64,000 nt of DNA from Clarkia xantiana subsp. parviflora. Taxonomy: Eukaryota; Streptophyta; Magnoliopsida; Myrtales; Onagraceae. The notes under the pieces were generated by a model that saw nothing but the letters and a program-made list of their open reading frames with translations, had not been told where the DNA came from and ran no database searches. A program made the position numbers and the translations under genes. Location: NCBI GenBank assembly GCA_036873135.1, contig JAPTYO010000007.1:9282763-9346762 (forward strand), written 5' to 3'. This document shows positions 36,046-49,777 of this stretch, in pieces; the stretch's first letter is position 1, and each line of letters starts with the position of its first letter.

Positions 36046-38300
36046 ATGGACAAGAGCCACCATCAGCCGCCGTCTCTTCCGCCGTCCTTCATCTTCTTCG
36101 CTTGCTTTCTCTCTCTAGCCTCTTTATCCATCTCTCGAACCTCCATTCCAAATGACACAGACACCCTCACTCTCTTCCGCCTCCAAACCGATCTCCACGC
36201 CCACCTAATATCAAACTGGACAGGCTCAGACGTCTGCTCCGCCGCTTGGCGCGGCGTTCGCTGCTCCCCCGCCGGCCGCGTCGTCGCACTATCCCTCCCT
36301 TCCGTCAGCCTCCGGGGACCCATCTCGGCCCTCGCCGCGCTGGATCAGCTCCGATTGCTAGACCTCCACGACAACCGCCTTAACGGCAGCATTGTCCCCC
36401 TTACCAAATGCACCAACCTAAAGCTCCTCTACCTCGCCGGCAACGACTTCTCCGACGAAATCCCACAGCAGATCTCTTCCCTCCACCGCCTCCTCCGGCT
36501 TGATCTCTCCGACAAATATCCACGGGACTGTTCCCAATGGGATCACCGCGCTGACCAGGCTCCTCACTCTCCGGCTACAGAACAACCTCCTCTCCGGCGA
36601 GATCCCTGATCTGGCAAAATCTCTCAGTAACTTACAAGAGCTGAACATGACAAATAACGAGCTGTACGGACGGGTGCCAGAGAAAATGCTGAGTAAGTTC
36701 GGCGAACAGAGCTTCATCGGAAATGAAGGTCTCTGCGGGCCGATACCGTTACCCGTTTGCTCCTCCACCGGATGGTCCGGATCCCAGCCGCCGGACACTC
36801 TGGTACCATCGAACCCCAGCTCCATTCCCAAGACTCCCTTAACAGGACAAGGGACGAAGATTCAAAATTCCAGCAACGGCCTCGGGGCCGGAGCCATTGT
36901 CGCCATCGTGCTCGTCAACTGCGTGGCATTACTAATCGTGACGTCATTCGTCGTCGCATACTGCTGCTCGAGGAACAGCAGGAGCTCGAAAACCAAGGCG
37001 GGCAGCGAGAGTGGGAAGAGGAGCAGTCTTAGCAGCGAGAAGCGAGTCTACGCCACCGCCGCCGGCGGCGGCGGCGACAGTGACGGGACCACGACCACAG
37101 ACCGGAGCAAGCTGGTTTTCTTCGAGAGGAAGAAGCCGTTCGAGCTGGAGGACCTGCTGAAGGCGTCGGCGGAGATGCTGGGGAAGGGCAGCCTGGGGAC
37201 AGTGTACAAGGCGGTGCTTGACGACGGCTGCACGGTGGCGGTGAAGCGGCTGAAGGACGCGAATCCATGCGAGAGGAAGGAGTTCGAACAGTACATGGAC
37301 GTTGTCGGAAAGTTGAAGCACCAGAACGTGGTGAAGCTCAGAGCCTACTACTATGCTAGAGAGGAGAAGCTATTGGTCTATGATTATCTTCCCAATGGCA
37401 GCTTACATTCTCTTCTTCATGGTAAAAGAAGAAAAAAACCTATTATTCTAACACTTACAAAATGTAATTTATTGCTATGACAAAATTTAAAAATATAGTG
37501 AAAAATAAATTGAATCTCTTATATAATTGTTTTTGATTAGGTAATAGGGGTCCGGGGAGGATCCCGCTCGATTGGACCACGCGGATCAGTTTAGTCCTTG
37601 GGGCGGCTCAAGGGTTAGCCTGGATTCACGAAGAGTATGGTGCGGCGAGGATCCCTCACGGGAACATCAAGTCATCAAATGTCTTGCTCGACAAGAACGG
37701 TGTAGCGTGCATTTCCGATTTTGGGTTGTCGTTGCTCTTGAACCCTGCCCATGCCATTGCTCGCTTGAGCGGGTACCGCGCTCCCGAGCAAGCCGAGACC
37801 AAACGGCTCTCTCAGAAGGCCGATGTCTATAGTTTCGGAGTAGTCTTGTTGGAAGTCCTCACAGGTGAGGACCACAAGTTGCTTCATTGGGATTATTTTG
37901 TTTATTTTTCTACGTAGAAACTCGTTTTTGAATGCATTGATCAACTGTATAATGATTCACAGGCAGGGGTCCTTCACAGTTCCCTTCCCCGGCACGATCA
38001 GAAGAGGAGGACCTCCCGAAATGGGTCCGTTCAGTGGTGAAGGAAGAGTGGACGGCTGAGGTCTTTGATGATGAGCTCCTCCGGTACAAGAACATTGAGG
38101 AGGAGCTCGTATCGATGCTTCATGTGGGGCTCGCTTGTGTCACGCCCCAACCCGATAAAAGGCCTTCAATGGTTGAAGTGGTTAAGATGATCGAAGATAT
38201 TCGGGTTGAGCAGTCCCCGTTAGGAGAGGACTACGACGAGTCGCGCAACTCCCTCTCGCCTTCCCTTGCCACGACCGAAGATGGAATTGGCGGTTACTGA
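36046..38300 (+). CDS. LRR receptor-like kinase, subclass III type, with a frameshift
   Basis: Exons are 36046-37421, 37541-37864 and 37963-38300. The predicted protein has a signal peptide, an N-terminal LRR cap ([16 protein letters not shown]), about five LRRs, one membrane helix ([21 protein letters not shown]), a Ser/Lys-rich juxtamembrane part and a kinase domain ([44 protein letters not shown]). His-Gly-Asn replaces His-Arg-Asp in the catalytic loop, usual for LRR subclass III kinases, which often have weak or no activity. At 36514-36517 the frame shifts by +1. The LRR consensus DLSDNNIHGTVP needs six bases between the GAC and ATC codons where four are present, fitting a 2-base deletion. 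Everything else is intact, so this is a recent pseudogene, an allele defect or an assembly error. A TATAAA lies near 35989. Confidence 0.85.
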
Positions 38301-38690
38301 TTTCGTAATTTGTGGACCGACCGATCTCCTTTGTTCATATCGTCTGATAAATTAAAATGTCGATGCGATGTCTCAATGATCATTGCCTCATTGCTGTGAT
38401 CATATGTCTATCTAAGTTGGTTTTTCAGATTAAGGTGGGTGCTTTAATGTGAAATGTGAGTATAAGTGTGTTGGATTAGGTTTACTTGTTATTTATTGTT
38501 CTCGAAGCAAAATTAGGGAAATACAAAAATGCAGTTTCCTTATTATTAAGACTGTGCAATTTGAATCAGCTCATTTACAGGATGGTTTGTATTCTATTCC
38601 ACAAATCCCAATCAAACTTATGGTTACTGGTTAGTTTAGTGCAGCAACCAATGCATGCAATACTTCAATTTGTTAAGGCCTTTGCTAGAA

Positions 38691-41288
38691 AGTGTGAAAA
38701 AAAGTGTGAAAAAACCATAGAAAGTTAACAACTGTCACATGTCAATGCATTGCATGATTCTCTTTCCAATTTATATCAAACTAGTTGGCTCACCCGCGCT
38801 TTGCGCGGTATATAATTTACTTATAGACTTGTAATTGGGATATCATGAAAATTCAAATTCAATATATTAATAATTAACTTTATTGGTCTTTTTTATTTGA
38901 AATAATTTATTCAATGCAAATTAAACAATATTTTAATCGAGTATAGTATGCAACATGTGTGACGAAATGATCAATTTGTTAGCTAATGGTTTCACACATA
39001 TATATTGATAATTAACTTGATTTGTCTGTTGTTAACTTCAAGTAATTTATTTAAGGAAAAAGAAACACTATTTTAAAGAAATTTGTCGTTTCAATACACA
39101 TATGTAAGTTATAAATTTGAAATAAGTCAATTAAGAATTAAAAACTTAATAATAGAAAATAAAACGTTATAAGAAATTAAGATAACCTACCTACAATTTT
39201 TTAACAGTTGATTTGTTAACATGTTGCTTTTTTAACATGTTTTTATTTATTTATTTATTTTCTTCCTTTTTTTGTTTTTTTTTTTTCAGTTGATAAAGTA
39301 AATAAGTAACTTTATATACTAATTATACTTACTAAAATATTTATGTGTTTCACTTTTTTTTATCACCTTACTTAAACTTATTTAAACAATTTGCTTCTTC
39401 TTTTTATTTTATGAATTTTAACACACGATATTTTTTTAGATAAAATTTTACGAAACTAACTGTAATTGTGTATTGGCTAAATAGTATTTTAAATATAATA
39501 TATGTATTAGCAACTATTAAAACCCTTTAGCTTCTTATGTTTTTATTTTTATTTTTATATTCCCGGTTTTTATTGCAAATTTTCAAAGTAATTTTTTAGG
39601 GGTGTAAAGCTTGCATATTTCTACTGTAGCGATGCAATGTTTAATTTTACATATTCATGAATGTAACGATTTTTAAAAGTGAATGAGAAGTTTGGGTTAA
39701 TATATTACTTGTAGATGTGTTAGATAGTGATGAAACTTATAAATGGGCTAATAAAATTCAGTTCTAATACGTAAGATCAATAAATTAATCTAACGAAAAT
39801 CCAATTTTTATAATGGTTTAAAAATCTTCTAAATTTATAGTTATTAGTTCTTATTTTATAAAATACAACTATGGAGAATAAAACCATTTGAAGCCATGTA
39901 TTCGTAAACATATATTTTTATATATTAGTTTTATCTACTTAAACTTCCTCGTAGTGTTTTTAATAACATACATAATGATTATATTTTGTGTGAGTATAGA
40001 ATAAATACATATAGTATAGATAAAAAAAATATATTTTTTTATCTTTATATCATATATAAATTAAGATTGTTAATTTTAGGCTTTTACACATTTTGTCTAC
40101 TAAAGATAAAATGTGCTAAAAATTAAGAATGAGTTTTTAATATATAGCATAGGTGAAGATTTTATTGAGTATTTTGTAACAAAATAAAACGCAGTATAAT
40201 TTTTTAAAATATTTGTAGTTTTTTTATTAATTAAATACTAATTAATTGTAATTTAACGTACGTAAAAACCGAAACAGTTTTCAAGATGCAATGAGGTGCT
40301 TTGAGACAATTTTAAATTGTCCATGTGTGCAAAAATGTGATGTCACATTAGCAAATGTAACTTACAACCTATGTGGACCAATAAAATTAAGTAAAAGAAT
40401 TCATTTTGCTTATTTGTCAACATTTTATGCAACTGCGAATATTGTTTCAGATTGTTATTGTTCATTTTCTCTACTATTGGTCAATCAATTTTAATATTTT
40501 GTGTCAAATAACGTGAAGTTTTTTTATAAACTAAATTATAGCGATATATTTAGATATTTCGTTTCTATTCTTCTTTTATTAATTCAATTTTCTTGTTTTT
40601 ACTTATATTGTCAATGTATTAAATCTGGGAAACTAAATTATAGTTATGTACATAGATATTTATTATTCTACTGATAAAAAATATTTACAATGCATTTATA
40701 ATATCTTGATTATGCTATATGTATATTTTGTTAGAAATATTAACACATTTTTTTGTTATTACAAAAATATTAACACGTTAATATTTAATTTTATAATTAT
40801 ATTTTTTTTCTTAATATTCTATATTTATTATTTTAATTTTTTTAATAGTTTCTTATCCATTATTTTCTTTAAAAAAATCATATATAATCCAATGTTTTTG
40901 CGCAATTAAAATGATTTTGTTAAGGTTTTAAACAATTGTAACTTTGGTAAGGTGTAAAATTTGATTATTTTTAATCTTAGGATGTGAAACTTAAATTGAT
41001 TAACTTGTTAATAAAACGGACACTTAGAATGAATAAGGAGCATTGCCTTCATTTTAGAGCTCCATGTGGAAGGCAGATAATTGTGATTTGTATGTAACTT
41101 ATAACAAAAATGATGTGGACCAATACAATGAAATTATTTTGACAAATGTGAAAGAGAAAGTTGCTTAAAAAACTTATTTGTCAAAATGGTGTAACTTCTA
41201 TCAAGATTATATTATATATAGATTGTTAACTGGCATGTGACAGTTGTTAACTTTCTATAGATTTTTCACTCTTTTTTTCACAGTTTTA
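38691..41288. mobile_element. MITE split by a Helitron
   Basis: Left arm 38691-38745 and right arm about 41228-41288 are inverted copies over about 55 bp, sharing for example ATAGAAAGTTAACAACTGTC. The whole of 38781-41222 between them is a Helitron. Without it the MITE would be only about 160 bp, close to the 154-bp related copy at 32241-32394. Confidence 0.75.
38781..41222 (-). mobile_element. Non-autonomous Helitron nested in a MITE
   Basis: On the minus strand the element starts TCTATATATAATATAATC at 41222 and ends CTAG at 38784-38781. A hairpin CCGCGC-AAA-GCGCGG (38808-38794) lies ten bases inside. Flanking bases are A (5') and T (3') on that strand. It is 2,442 bp, strongly AT-rich and non-coding. 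Its right part contains two related segments (about 40300-40430 and 41050-41190, sharing TGTGGACCAAT and nearby sequence), so it may itself be an internal duplication or contain an older Helitron. Confidence 0.82.
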
Positions 41289-41411
41289 GGAATTACTCAT
41301 TTGTTAAACTATTATTTTTTCTCACAGGATATCTTACGCGTTAAACTTTAGAATAATATCTATTCGTACCTAGACATATTGTAAGAGGTAAAGTACACTC
41401 CATTAATATTA

Positions 41412-42706
41412 GGGTTAAAGGTACTTTTGGTGCCACATGTTTGACCTGTGTAGGTTTTTGGTGCCATATGTTTCATTTTGCAGGTTTTTGGTGCCATATG
41501 TTTGAGAGGTTATATGTTTTTGGTATTTCCGTTAGTCAACAGTTAGTTTGACCGTTAAATACTTTTATTTTGTTCAATTAAGTCCTCAAATTTATATTTC
41601 TAAAATTTAATATTTACAATTTAGTCCTTATTGTTTGCTCAAGTCACCGTCCAAGGCCGCCGACCACCACCCACCACCTCCAAGGCCGCCGACCGCCACG
41701 AAACGGGCCGGCCACCACCCCACGGCACCGGCCACCACCGCTTGGGGCCGAAAACCACCCCAAATGGTGGTGGCCGGCCCCAATTGGTGGTGGCCACCTC
41801 AATTGGGGCCGGCCACCACCAATTGGTGGTGGTTACAGCTCCAATCGGGGCCGGCCACCACCAGTGGTGGTGGCTACGGCCCCAATCGGGGCCGGCCACC
41901 ACCAGTGGTGGTGGCTACAGCCCCAATCGGGGCCGGCCACCACCAATTGGTGGTGGGTACAGCCCCAATCGGGGCCGGCCACCACCAATTGGTGGTGGGT
42001 ACAGCCCCAATCGGGGCCGGCCACCACCAGTTGGGGCCGCCGGCCCCGATTGGAGCCCTCTGTGGCCCCAATCGGGACCGGCGGCCCCAATTGGTGGTGG
42101 CCGGCCCCGATTGGGGCTGTAGCCACCACCACTGGTGGTGGCCGGCCCCGATTGGGGCTGTAGCCACCACCACTGGTGGTGGCCGGCCCCGATTGGGGCT
42201 GTAGCCACCACCACTGGTGGTGGCCGGCCCCGATTGGGGCCGTAGCCACCACCACTGGTGGTGGCCGGCCCCGATTGGGGCCGTAGCCACCACCAATTGG
42301 TGGTGGCCGGCTCCAATTGGTGGTGGCCACCTCAATTGGGGCCGGCCACCACCAATTGGGGTGGTTTTCGGCCCAAGCGGTGGTGGCCGGTGCCGTGGGG
42401 TGGTGGCCGGCCCGTTTCGTGGCGGCCGGCGGCCTTGGAGGTGGTGGGTGGTGGCCGGCGGCCTTGGACGGTGACTTGAGCAAACAATAGGGACTAAATT
42501 GTAAATATTAAATTTTAGAAATATAAATTTGAGGACTAAATTGAACAAAATAAAAGTATTTAATGGTCAAACTAACTGTTGACTAACGGAAATACCAAAA
42601 ACATACAACCGCTCAAACATATGGCACAAAAAACCTACAAAACGAAACATATGACACCAAAAACCTACACAGGTCAAACATGTGGCACCAAAAGTACCTT
42701 TAACCC
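41412..42706. mobile_element. Fold-back element with GC-rich palindromic core (family B)
   Basis: The 1,295-bp element is flanked by a perfect 9-bp direct repeat TTAATATTA (41403-41411 and 42707-42715). The whole element is an imperfect palindrome. AT-rich arms of about 240 bp (from GGGTTAAAGGTACTTTTGGT) match end to end at roughly 41412-41650 and 42470-42706. Between them is a GC-rich minisatellite of 41-42-bp units, each holding CCACCACCA-x-TGGTGGTGG and CCCCAATCGGGG, pointing one way left of about 42050 and the other way right of it. A 9-bp duplication with long TIRs fits Mutator-like fold-back elements. Unit lengths near a multiple of three keep frames open on both strands, giving 130-220-codon Pro/Gly/Trp-rich frames that I do not regard as genes. 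Confidence 0.88.
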
Positions 42707-42715
42707 TTAATATTA

Positions 42716-43620
42716 ATATTTTTTCAATCCTAAAGTTCGAATAAATTTAAAGTAAATTTATAATTAAAGAATAAATCACTGAATGTCTGTATATTATATT
42801 AACTGTTTATCAAACGGACATTAAATCCATAATTTTTATAATCTCACATTATATAACCGAGAGTTAATAACCAAATTACTACAGCTTTGATCAAATTACA
42901 AATTATTATTCAAATTTTATTTTTTTTTTTTAAATAAAAAAATTGGATGCCCGAATTCAAATTATGAGCAATTTGATACTTTTGTCATAGTTTCCGTCAA
43001 ATTAAACAAAAAATGATCATTTTTTAACCTTGTGAGATTTTTTCATGTGTAACCAAAATGAATTATGACATAGATTTTGCAATGGATTCAGACATAAATT
43101 GAAACGATTGCAGCATAATTATTTCAATTGGACGCTTAATTGAAAGATATCGTTGGAATTATACGGATGTCTAATTAAAAGTATTTCGTCACAATTCTTT
43201 CAATTTATACAATTCTTTCAATTTATGTACAAATTATATATGAAACAACGCTCAAAATATACATATTAGTTTTCTATACAATTTGAAAAAAATTCGAACA
43301 AACCAGCAATTTATTTGGAAATTAAAATCCGGTTAACGATTTGTCATTAGTCATCAGAGTTTAAGGTTTCGATAATACTTTGGTTGTTAACCTCAGAACC
43401 AACCACTGCTTAACACGTGGCATAGAAACATATAATTATATACGATCGGGTACAGTGAAGAAGAAAGTGGATCATCTTCTTCCAAATCTAGTTAAGTATT
43501 TTGGTTGCTTTCTGTTGTTCTACTGCGGAACGGTGGCCTACTCGATCCAGACGGTTTAAAACGTCGACTGCAACAGCAAGCCCTCACGCCGCCTCCAGAC
43601 TCCCCTTGCAATCAAGAACC
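42716..43620. other. Upstream region of the pyruvate kinase gene
   Basis: AT-rich sequence without a gene. The last about 130 bases (43490-43620) are less AT-rich and have no ATG in frame with the pyruvate kinase start, consistent with 5' UTR. Confidence 0.5.
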
Positions 43621-46600
43621 ATGCATGCTAATCACCTCCTTCTTGAAGAGCCGATCAGGATGGCTTCAATCCTTGAGCCATCCAAGGCCGTAAGTCTCTC
43701 TCTTCACTCTAATTGCTCGTTCCGTTTAGCTTGATTCAGCAGTTTTCTGTTGATCTTTTGTTTTCTCGTGGAGTTAATTTGATCAACTTATCGCCTTGCA
43801 GAGTTTCTTCCCTGCGATGACGAGGATCGTTGGGACTCTCGGCCCGAAGTCCCGATCAGTCGACGTCATCTCCGGTTGTCTCAAGGCTGGAATGTCTGGT
43901 AATTGGTTTTTTTTGTTGCAGTTTTGCTCCATATTAGACTGATTGTTTTACAATTTGAAGATCACGCTTCAGCTATCATGTGCTCATGGTTTCATATATG
44001 TGCTTCGATAATTATATTGGTTGAGAAAAATTGAGTATTTTTTAGCTCAATTGAATTGGTGGAGGTTGTAATATGGTTAAAATCTTAAAATTACTTGGTT
44101 ATTGGGCAGTTGCTAGATTTGATTTCTCATGGGGCGACGCGGCTTATCACCAAGAGACGCTGGAGAATTTGAAGGCTGCAATCAAGGGCACTAAGAAGCT
44201 TTGCGCGGTATAGATAAACATGTTTTAAAACTGGACTAGCAAAAATTATAATCTTTGCTCGTTCTGTACATATCAAATGTATTTTGTTTCATCTGAATTC
44301 TTAGGGAAACCGTTACCCTGCTTTATTATTCTTCTGCATTGGAGAATGTTACCCTCGTCAACTAGAAAAAGCTTATGAATATAATAAACTAGTACTACCG
44401 TGCTCTGTAGTATACTTGTCTTTGTGAGATTTATTGTTGTTACTTTCATGGCTAGTACTCTTATAGTCTTGTTTCATGGTTTGCTTATTGAGAATGACAG
44501 GAAATTGAGCTCTGCCTTGCCCTTTTTACTTTCAGGTTATGCTGGATACTGTGGGCCCTGAGCTGCAGGTTGTTAATAAAAGTGAGAAATCTATTTCACT
44601 TCAGGCTGATGCTCTCGTTGTTCTCACTCCTGATCTAGAAAAGGAAGCTTCTTCAGAGCTATTTCCTATCAATTTTGATGGGCTATCAAAGGTATTAACA
44701 TCAGCTATACGCAATCTTTGCATTTGCTGTAGAATCAGAATACTGCAGTCTTGACAAAGTTAAATAGTTTATCTGATTGACAACTAAGGACATTTTAATG
44801 CCCGCAGTCAAAGTAGCAAGACTTAGCTTTCCCTCGTAGTCTATCCAGAAGACTTGCTTTGTAACTGTGTAGTGCTAATCCAATTTCCAGTAGTAAAGCT
44901 TGAATTCATCCTTCTTTTTCCTGATTTGCATCCTATTTCAGGTTATTATCAAGTCTAAAAATTATTCAGTTTCTTGTTAACTTTATATGTAAATCTTTTG
45001 CTGCAGTCTGTGAAGAATGGTGACACCATTTTTGTCGGGCAATACCTGTTTACTGGAAGTGAAACTACATCAGTCTGGCTAGAGGTCAGAAAGCGAAACT
45101 ACTAAAGCTAGTGTGCCATAAATCCATGGTTTCTTTTCTTGGGACTGTGAACCTTGTTATTGTTCTTGTCCAAGTATTTTCATCTTTGAATCGTTTGGAG
45201 ATGTATGTTTAGCATTTTGCTGATATTTTTTGGTTTTCTTCAGAAAAGTAGGAAAAAAGTTGATTGCGCATTTTCTTCTTGTGCACAGCTATGTTTGACA
45301 ACTTATGATTGTTGATTAGGTTACTGAGGTGAAGGGGAATGATGTCGTTTGTAAAATAAATAATTCTGCCACTTTGGCTGGTTCGCTTTTTACATTGCAT
45401 GTCTCTCAAGTTCGTATTGACCTGCCTACCCTTTCGGATAAGGATAAAGAGGTTAGTTAACCTACTAGTACAATCATGAATAAATTTGAAGCTTTTTTAG
45501 AGTACATACGTTTATTACTAAAATGATCCTTTTCAGGCGATAAGCTCTTGGGGAGTTCAGAACAAGATTGACTTCCTCTCGCTGTCATACACCAGGCATG
45601 CTGAGGATGTCCGCCGTGTGAGTATTTTTGCTGAATGAATCTCCCAGAAGGGACAGTTAACTTTTTCAATTTGACAGTTCTGAACGTTTGTACCCTGCTG
45701 ATGTTAGTGCCATTGTTCCCTTTCTATATGATTCAGGCACGTGAGTTCCTTTCTAAGTTGGGTGATCTTGGTCAGACTCAAATTTTTGCAAAGATTGAGA
45801 ACGTAGAGGTTGGTGAGAGTTGTTATTGGCTTAGATATATGTGTTGCGCAAAGAATTTGCCCCCTCTAATAGTATAAAGAATCCTCACAGGGTTTAAACC
45901 ATTTTGATGAAATCCTACAAGAAGCAGATGGCATCATTCTTTCCCGTGGTAATTTGGGCATTGACCTCCCACCAGAGAAGGTCAGTGTTAGAGACTATTA
46001 TTTTTTCAGAATAAAATACTATTCCCGACAGTTTTAGCGGTTTATCTATTTGCAGAGCATTTTTTCTATTGCTTATTTTGGATAAGTAATAGATGTACAT
46101 CGTTCTAATGAAATTGAGTAAACAATTAAACTGGTGCCAGGTGTTTTTATTTCAAAAGGCTGCTGTTTACAAGTGTAACATGGCAGGTAAACCCGCAGTG
46201 GTTACCCGTGTTGTAGACAGTATGACTGACAACCTGAGGCCAACTCGTGCTGAAGCAACTGATGTTGCTAATGCTGTATTGGATGGTGAGCTCAGCTTCA
46301 TGATGTATTGGTGTCAATTATATGCGGGTGAAAAGTTTGGAAAGGCCTTGTGCTCTTTTAGTCCACTTTATCTATTGATCACCCTATGTGGATGCAGGTA
46401 CCGATGCAATTCTTCTCGGAGCTGAAACTCTGAGGGGATTATATCCGATCGAAACTATATCTATTGTTGGCAAAATTTGTGCTGAGGTCAGTTTACTCTA
46501 CTGTACTATTTATTCTCCCAATATTGTCCAAGTCATGTAAATAAGTAGCATCCTCTTGGTTTAGCTTAGCTATATATTGATTTTTCACATATTTTCTATG

Positions 46601-47492
46601 GTAAGCATTCTTTTTTCTCCAAATGTAACAGGCAGAGAAGGTGTTCAATCAAGATCTGTATTTCAAGAAGACTGTTAAATATGTTGGAGAACCGATGAGC
46701 CACTTGGAATCAATTGCTTCTTCTGCAGTACGTATTTCTTGATTTGGTTCACTGATTCGATATGTGTGGGTCAGTTTTGAAATAAATTGAAGCCGAAGGT
46801 TGATGTTTGCATTCTCCTTGTATAGGTTAGGGCAGCCATCAAGGTAAAGGCATCTGCTATCATTTGCTTCACATCATCTGGAAGGGCTGCAAGGTAATCG
46901 TACTCTCAAATTTTTATTTGAAGGGTTAAATTTATGACAATTGTGACCGACACAAACCTATTGATTGCATATCAATCCATGTTGCAGATTAATTGCTAAA
47001 TACAGACCAACGATGCCTGTATTGTCAGTTGTCATCCCCCGTCTCAAGACGAACCAATTGAGATGGAGCTTCACTGGTGCTTTTGAGGTATGTATGCATC
47101 ACATAGCCACATCGGTCTTCTTTCTTGGCGATCCCGTATGTTGAAGAAATTGATTCTCTTGATGAAATATTTGTATAGGCGAGGCAATCGCTGATCATTA
47201 GAGGCCTTTTCCCAATGCTGGCTGATCCCCGCCACCCAGTAAGTATTCTTCAATCAACTTTGAGTTATTAACCTCGAGTTACTACCGCAGAAACATATTG
47301 TTGGAGAAACATTTTTGTAATTTGTTTATTTAAATGCAGGCGGAGTCGACAAGTGCAACGAATGAATCAGTTCTGAAAGTGGCACTAGACCACGGCAAGG
47401 TGTCTGGGATTATCAAGTCGCACGATCGGGTTGTTGTTTGTCAGAAGGTTGGAGATGCATCAGTAGTTAAGATTATCGAACTCGAAGACTAA
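43621..47492 (+). CDS. Cytosolic pyruvate kinase, 16 exons
   Basis: Exons: 43621-43689, 43802-43898, 44110-44207, 44536-44691, 45007-45084, 45320-45451, 45537-45617, 45737-45808, 45891-45980, 46141-46285, 46398-46486, 46632-46727, 46826-46893, 46988-47087, 47179-47238, 47340-47492. All junctions are GT-AG and sum to 527 aa, the length I recall for this plant cytosolic subtype. It converts phosphoenolpyruvate and ADP to pyruvate and ATP at the end of glycolysis. Visible parts are [14 protein letters not shown] (N-terminal barrel strand), the B-domain, the catalytic Lys in FAKIENVEG, and the C-terminal domain with [15 protein letters not shown]. No transit peptide is present. In this subtype the usual RMNFSHG is [16 protein letters not shown] is TVGPELQ and ARGDLG is SRGNLG. 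The gene converges on eL24, with about 420 bp between stops. Confidence 0.96.
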
Positions 47493-47915
47493 AGCTTTCT
47501 AATTCTCCTTAATCTTCTTGACGATGGCCCTCACTTCACTCCCAGTTTTTCTGCTCATAAAAGAGGCATCATATTTAGATTTTGTAAAACGTTGTTTTGG
47601 CCTGCATTGCATGCGTCGGAAGGAAATAATATAGTAAATTTCTGACTTCTGGCAAAATTAGACAATTACTGCTCTTTGTTTTCTTAATCCTCATATATTG
47701 GTAGTTTGACTGCATTTCTCTTTATGAGAGGTGACACAAGTTCCGAAATGTTACGAAATCACTCACATTTTCCTTTATAGAGAAACAAAACACATTCAAT
47801 TCAAACTTAAACCAGTTACTTCAAAACAAAAGATTGCTAAAATAGATCCCACGCTACAATCTGAAAATAGAATCTTTCTGCAACTAGTCTTCAAATAATA
47901 CATGAGAAGACGATT
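47493..47915. other. Convergent 3' region between pyruvate kinase and eL24
   Basis: It should hold both 3' UTRs and their polyadenylation signals. No further gene is visible. Confidence 0.55.
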
Positions 47916-49154
<1,239 letters not shown>

Positions 49155-49193
49155 GGCGGCGGATGGGGAAGCAGCTGTGCTCTAGGCTGAATA

Positions 49194-49370
49194 AAACCCT
49201 AGGATTTCTAAGAAGACGGAGGTCCGCTATTTATATATGAAGGGGGTCAAAATAGGAACTCAGCCCCATCCTTGAGGAAATTTACGGGAACGACACTACG
49301 TATTGGGCTCTGCTGACCGTGTTGGACTACAAAATGAAGCTCCATGTAGGCCCATTTACAGCCCATTCAA
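49194..49370 (-). promoter_or_regulatory. Promoter of eL24: TATA, telo-box and site II motifs
   Basis: Upstream of the ATG at 49154 are a telo-box AAACCCTA (49194-49201), a TATA-like TATATAAATA on the minus strand (about 49229-49238), and TGGGCC/TGGGCT site II motifs near 49305, 49350 and 49362. Telo-box plus site II (TCP-bound) pairs are a known signature of plant ribosomal-protein and growth-linked promoters. Confidence 0.65.
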
Positions 49371-49777
49371 TGTTGTTAGTCATTTTACCCCTAACTTTAT
49401 AGAATTAGTCCTTTTAAATTTTTGCACAAGGTCTTCTCGGCCTTCAAGTTTTTCCGCTTGCCAATGTGAACCTCTAATTTATTTATTTATTATTTTTTTA
49501 CAACGAAGAACGAACTTTAGCTTCATTAAGTAAATCATTATGCCTTAGATTCGCAACACGGCAACAGTACTTTCTATAATGCAATATAAGTAGTTAAAAA
49601 TATGATTAGTAAAAGTTGTAGCACCATGATGCTTGTCCATAAGTAAAAAATCAGATTTATATCTTTAACTTTATAAGAAGTGACAACAGCTTTCGTTTTT
49701 ACAAACGCTAGACATGGACAATTAAAGCAAAGAAACATGGAGACATACGGCTACCAGTTTAGGTCCAACTATATTAA

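Noticed and set aside
36944..37321. Antisense frames of 80-125 codons
   Set aside because: Opposite strand of the LRR kinase exon, produced by its high GC content.
40646..40909. 87-codon hydrophobic frame
   Set aside because: Phe/Ile/Tyr-rich translation of AT-rich Helitron interior.
41631..42548. Overlapping long open frames on both strands rich in Pro, Gly and Trp
   Set aside because: They lie entirely in a palindromic minisatellite whose unit is close to a multiple of three; no start context, introns or domain.
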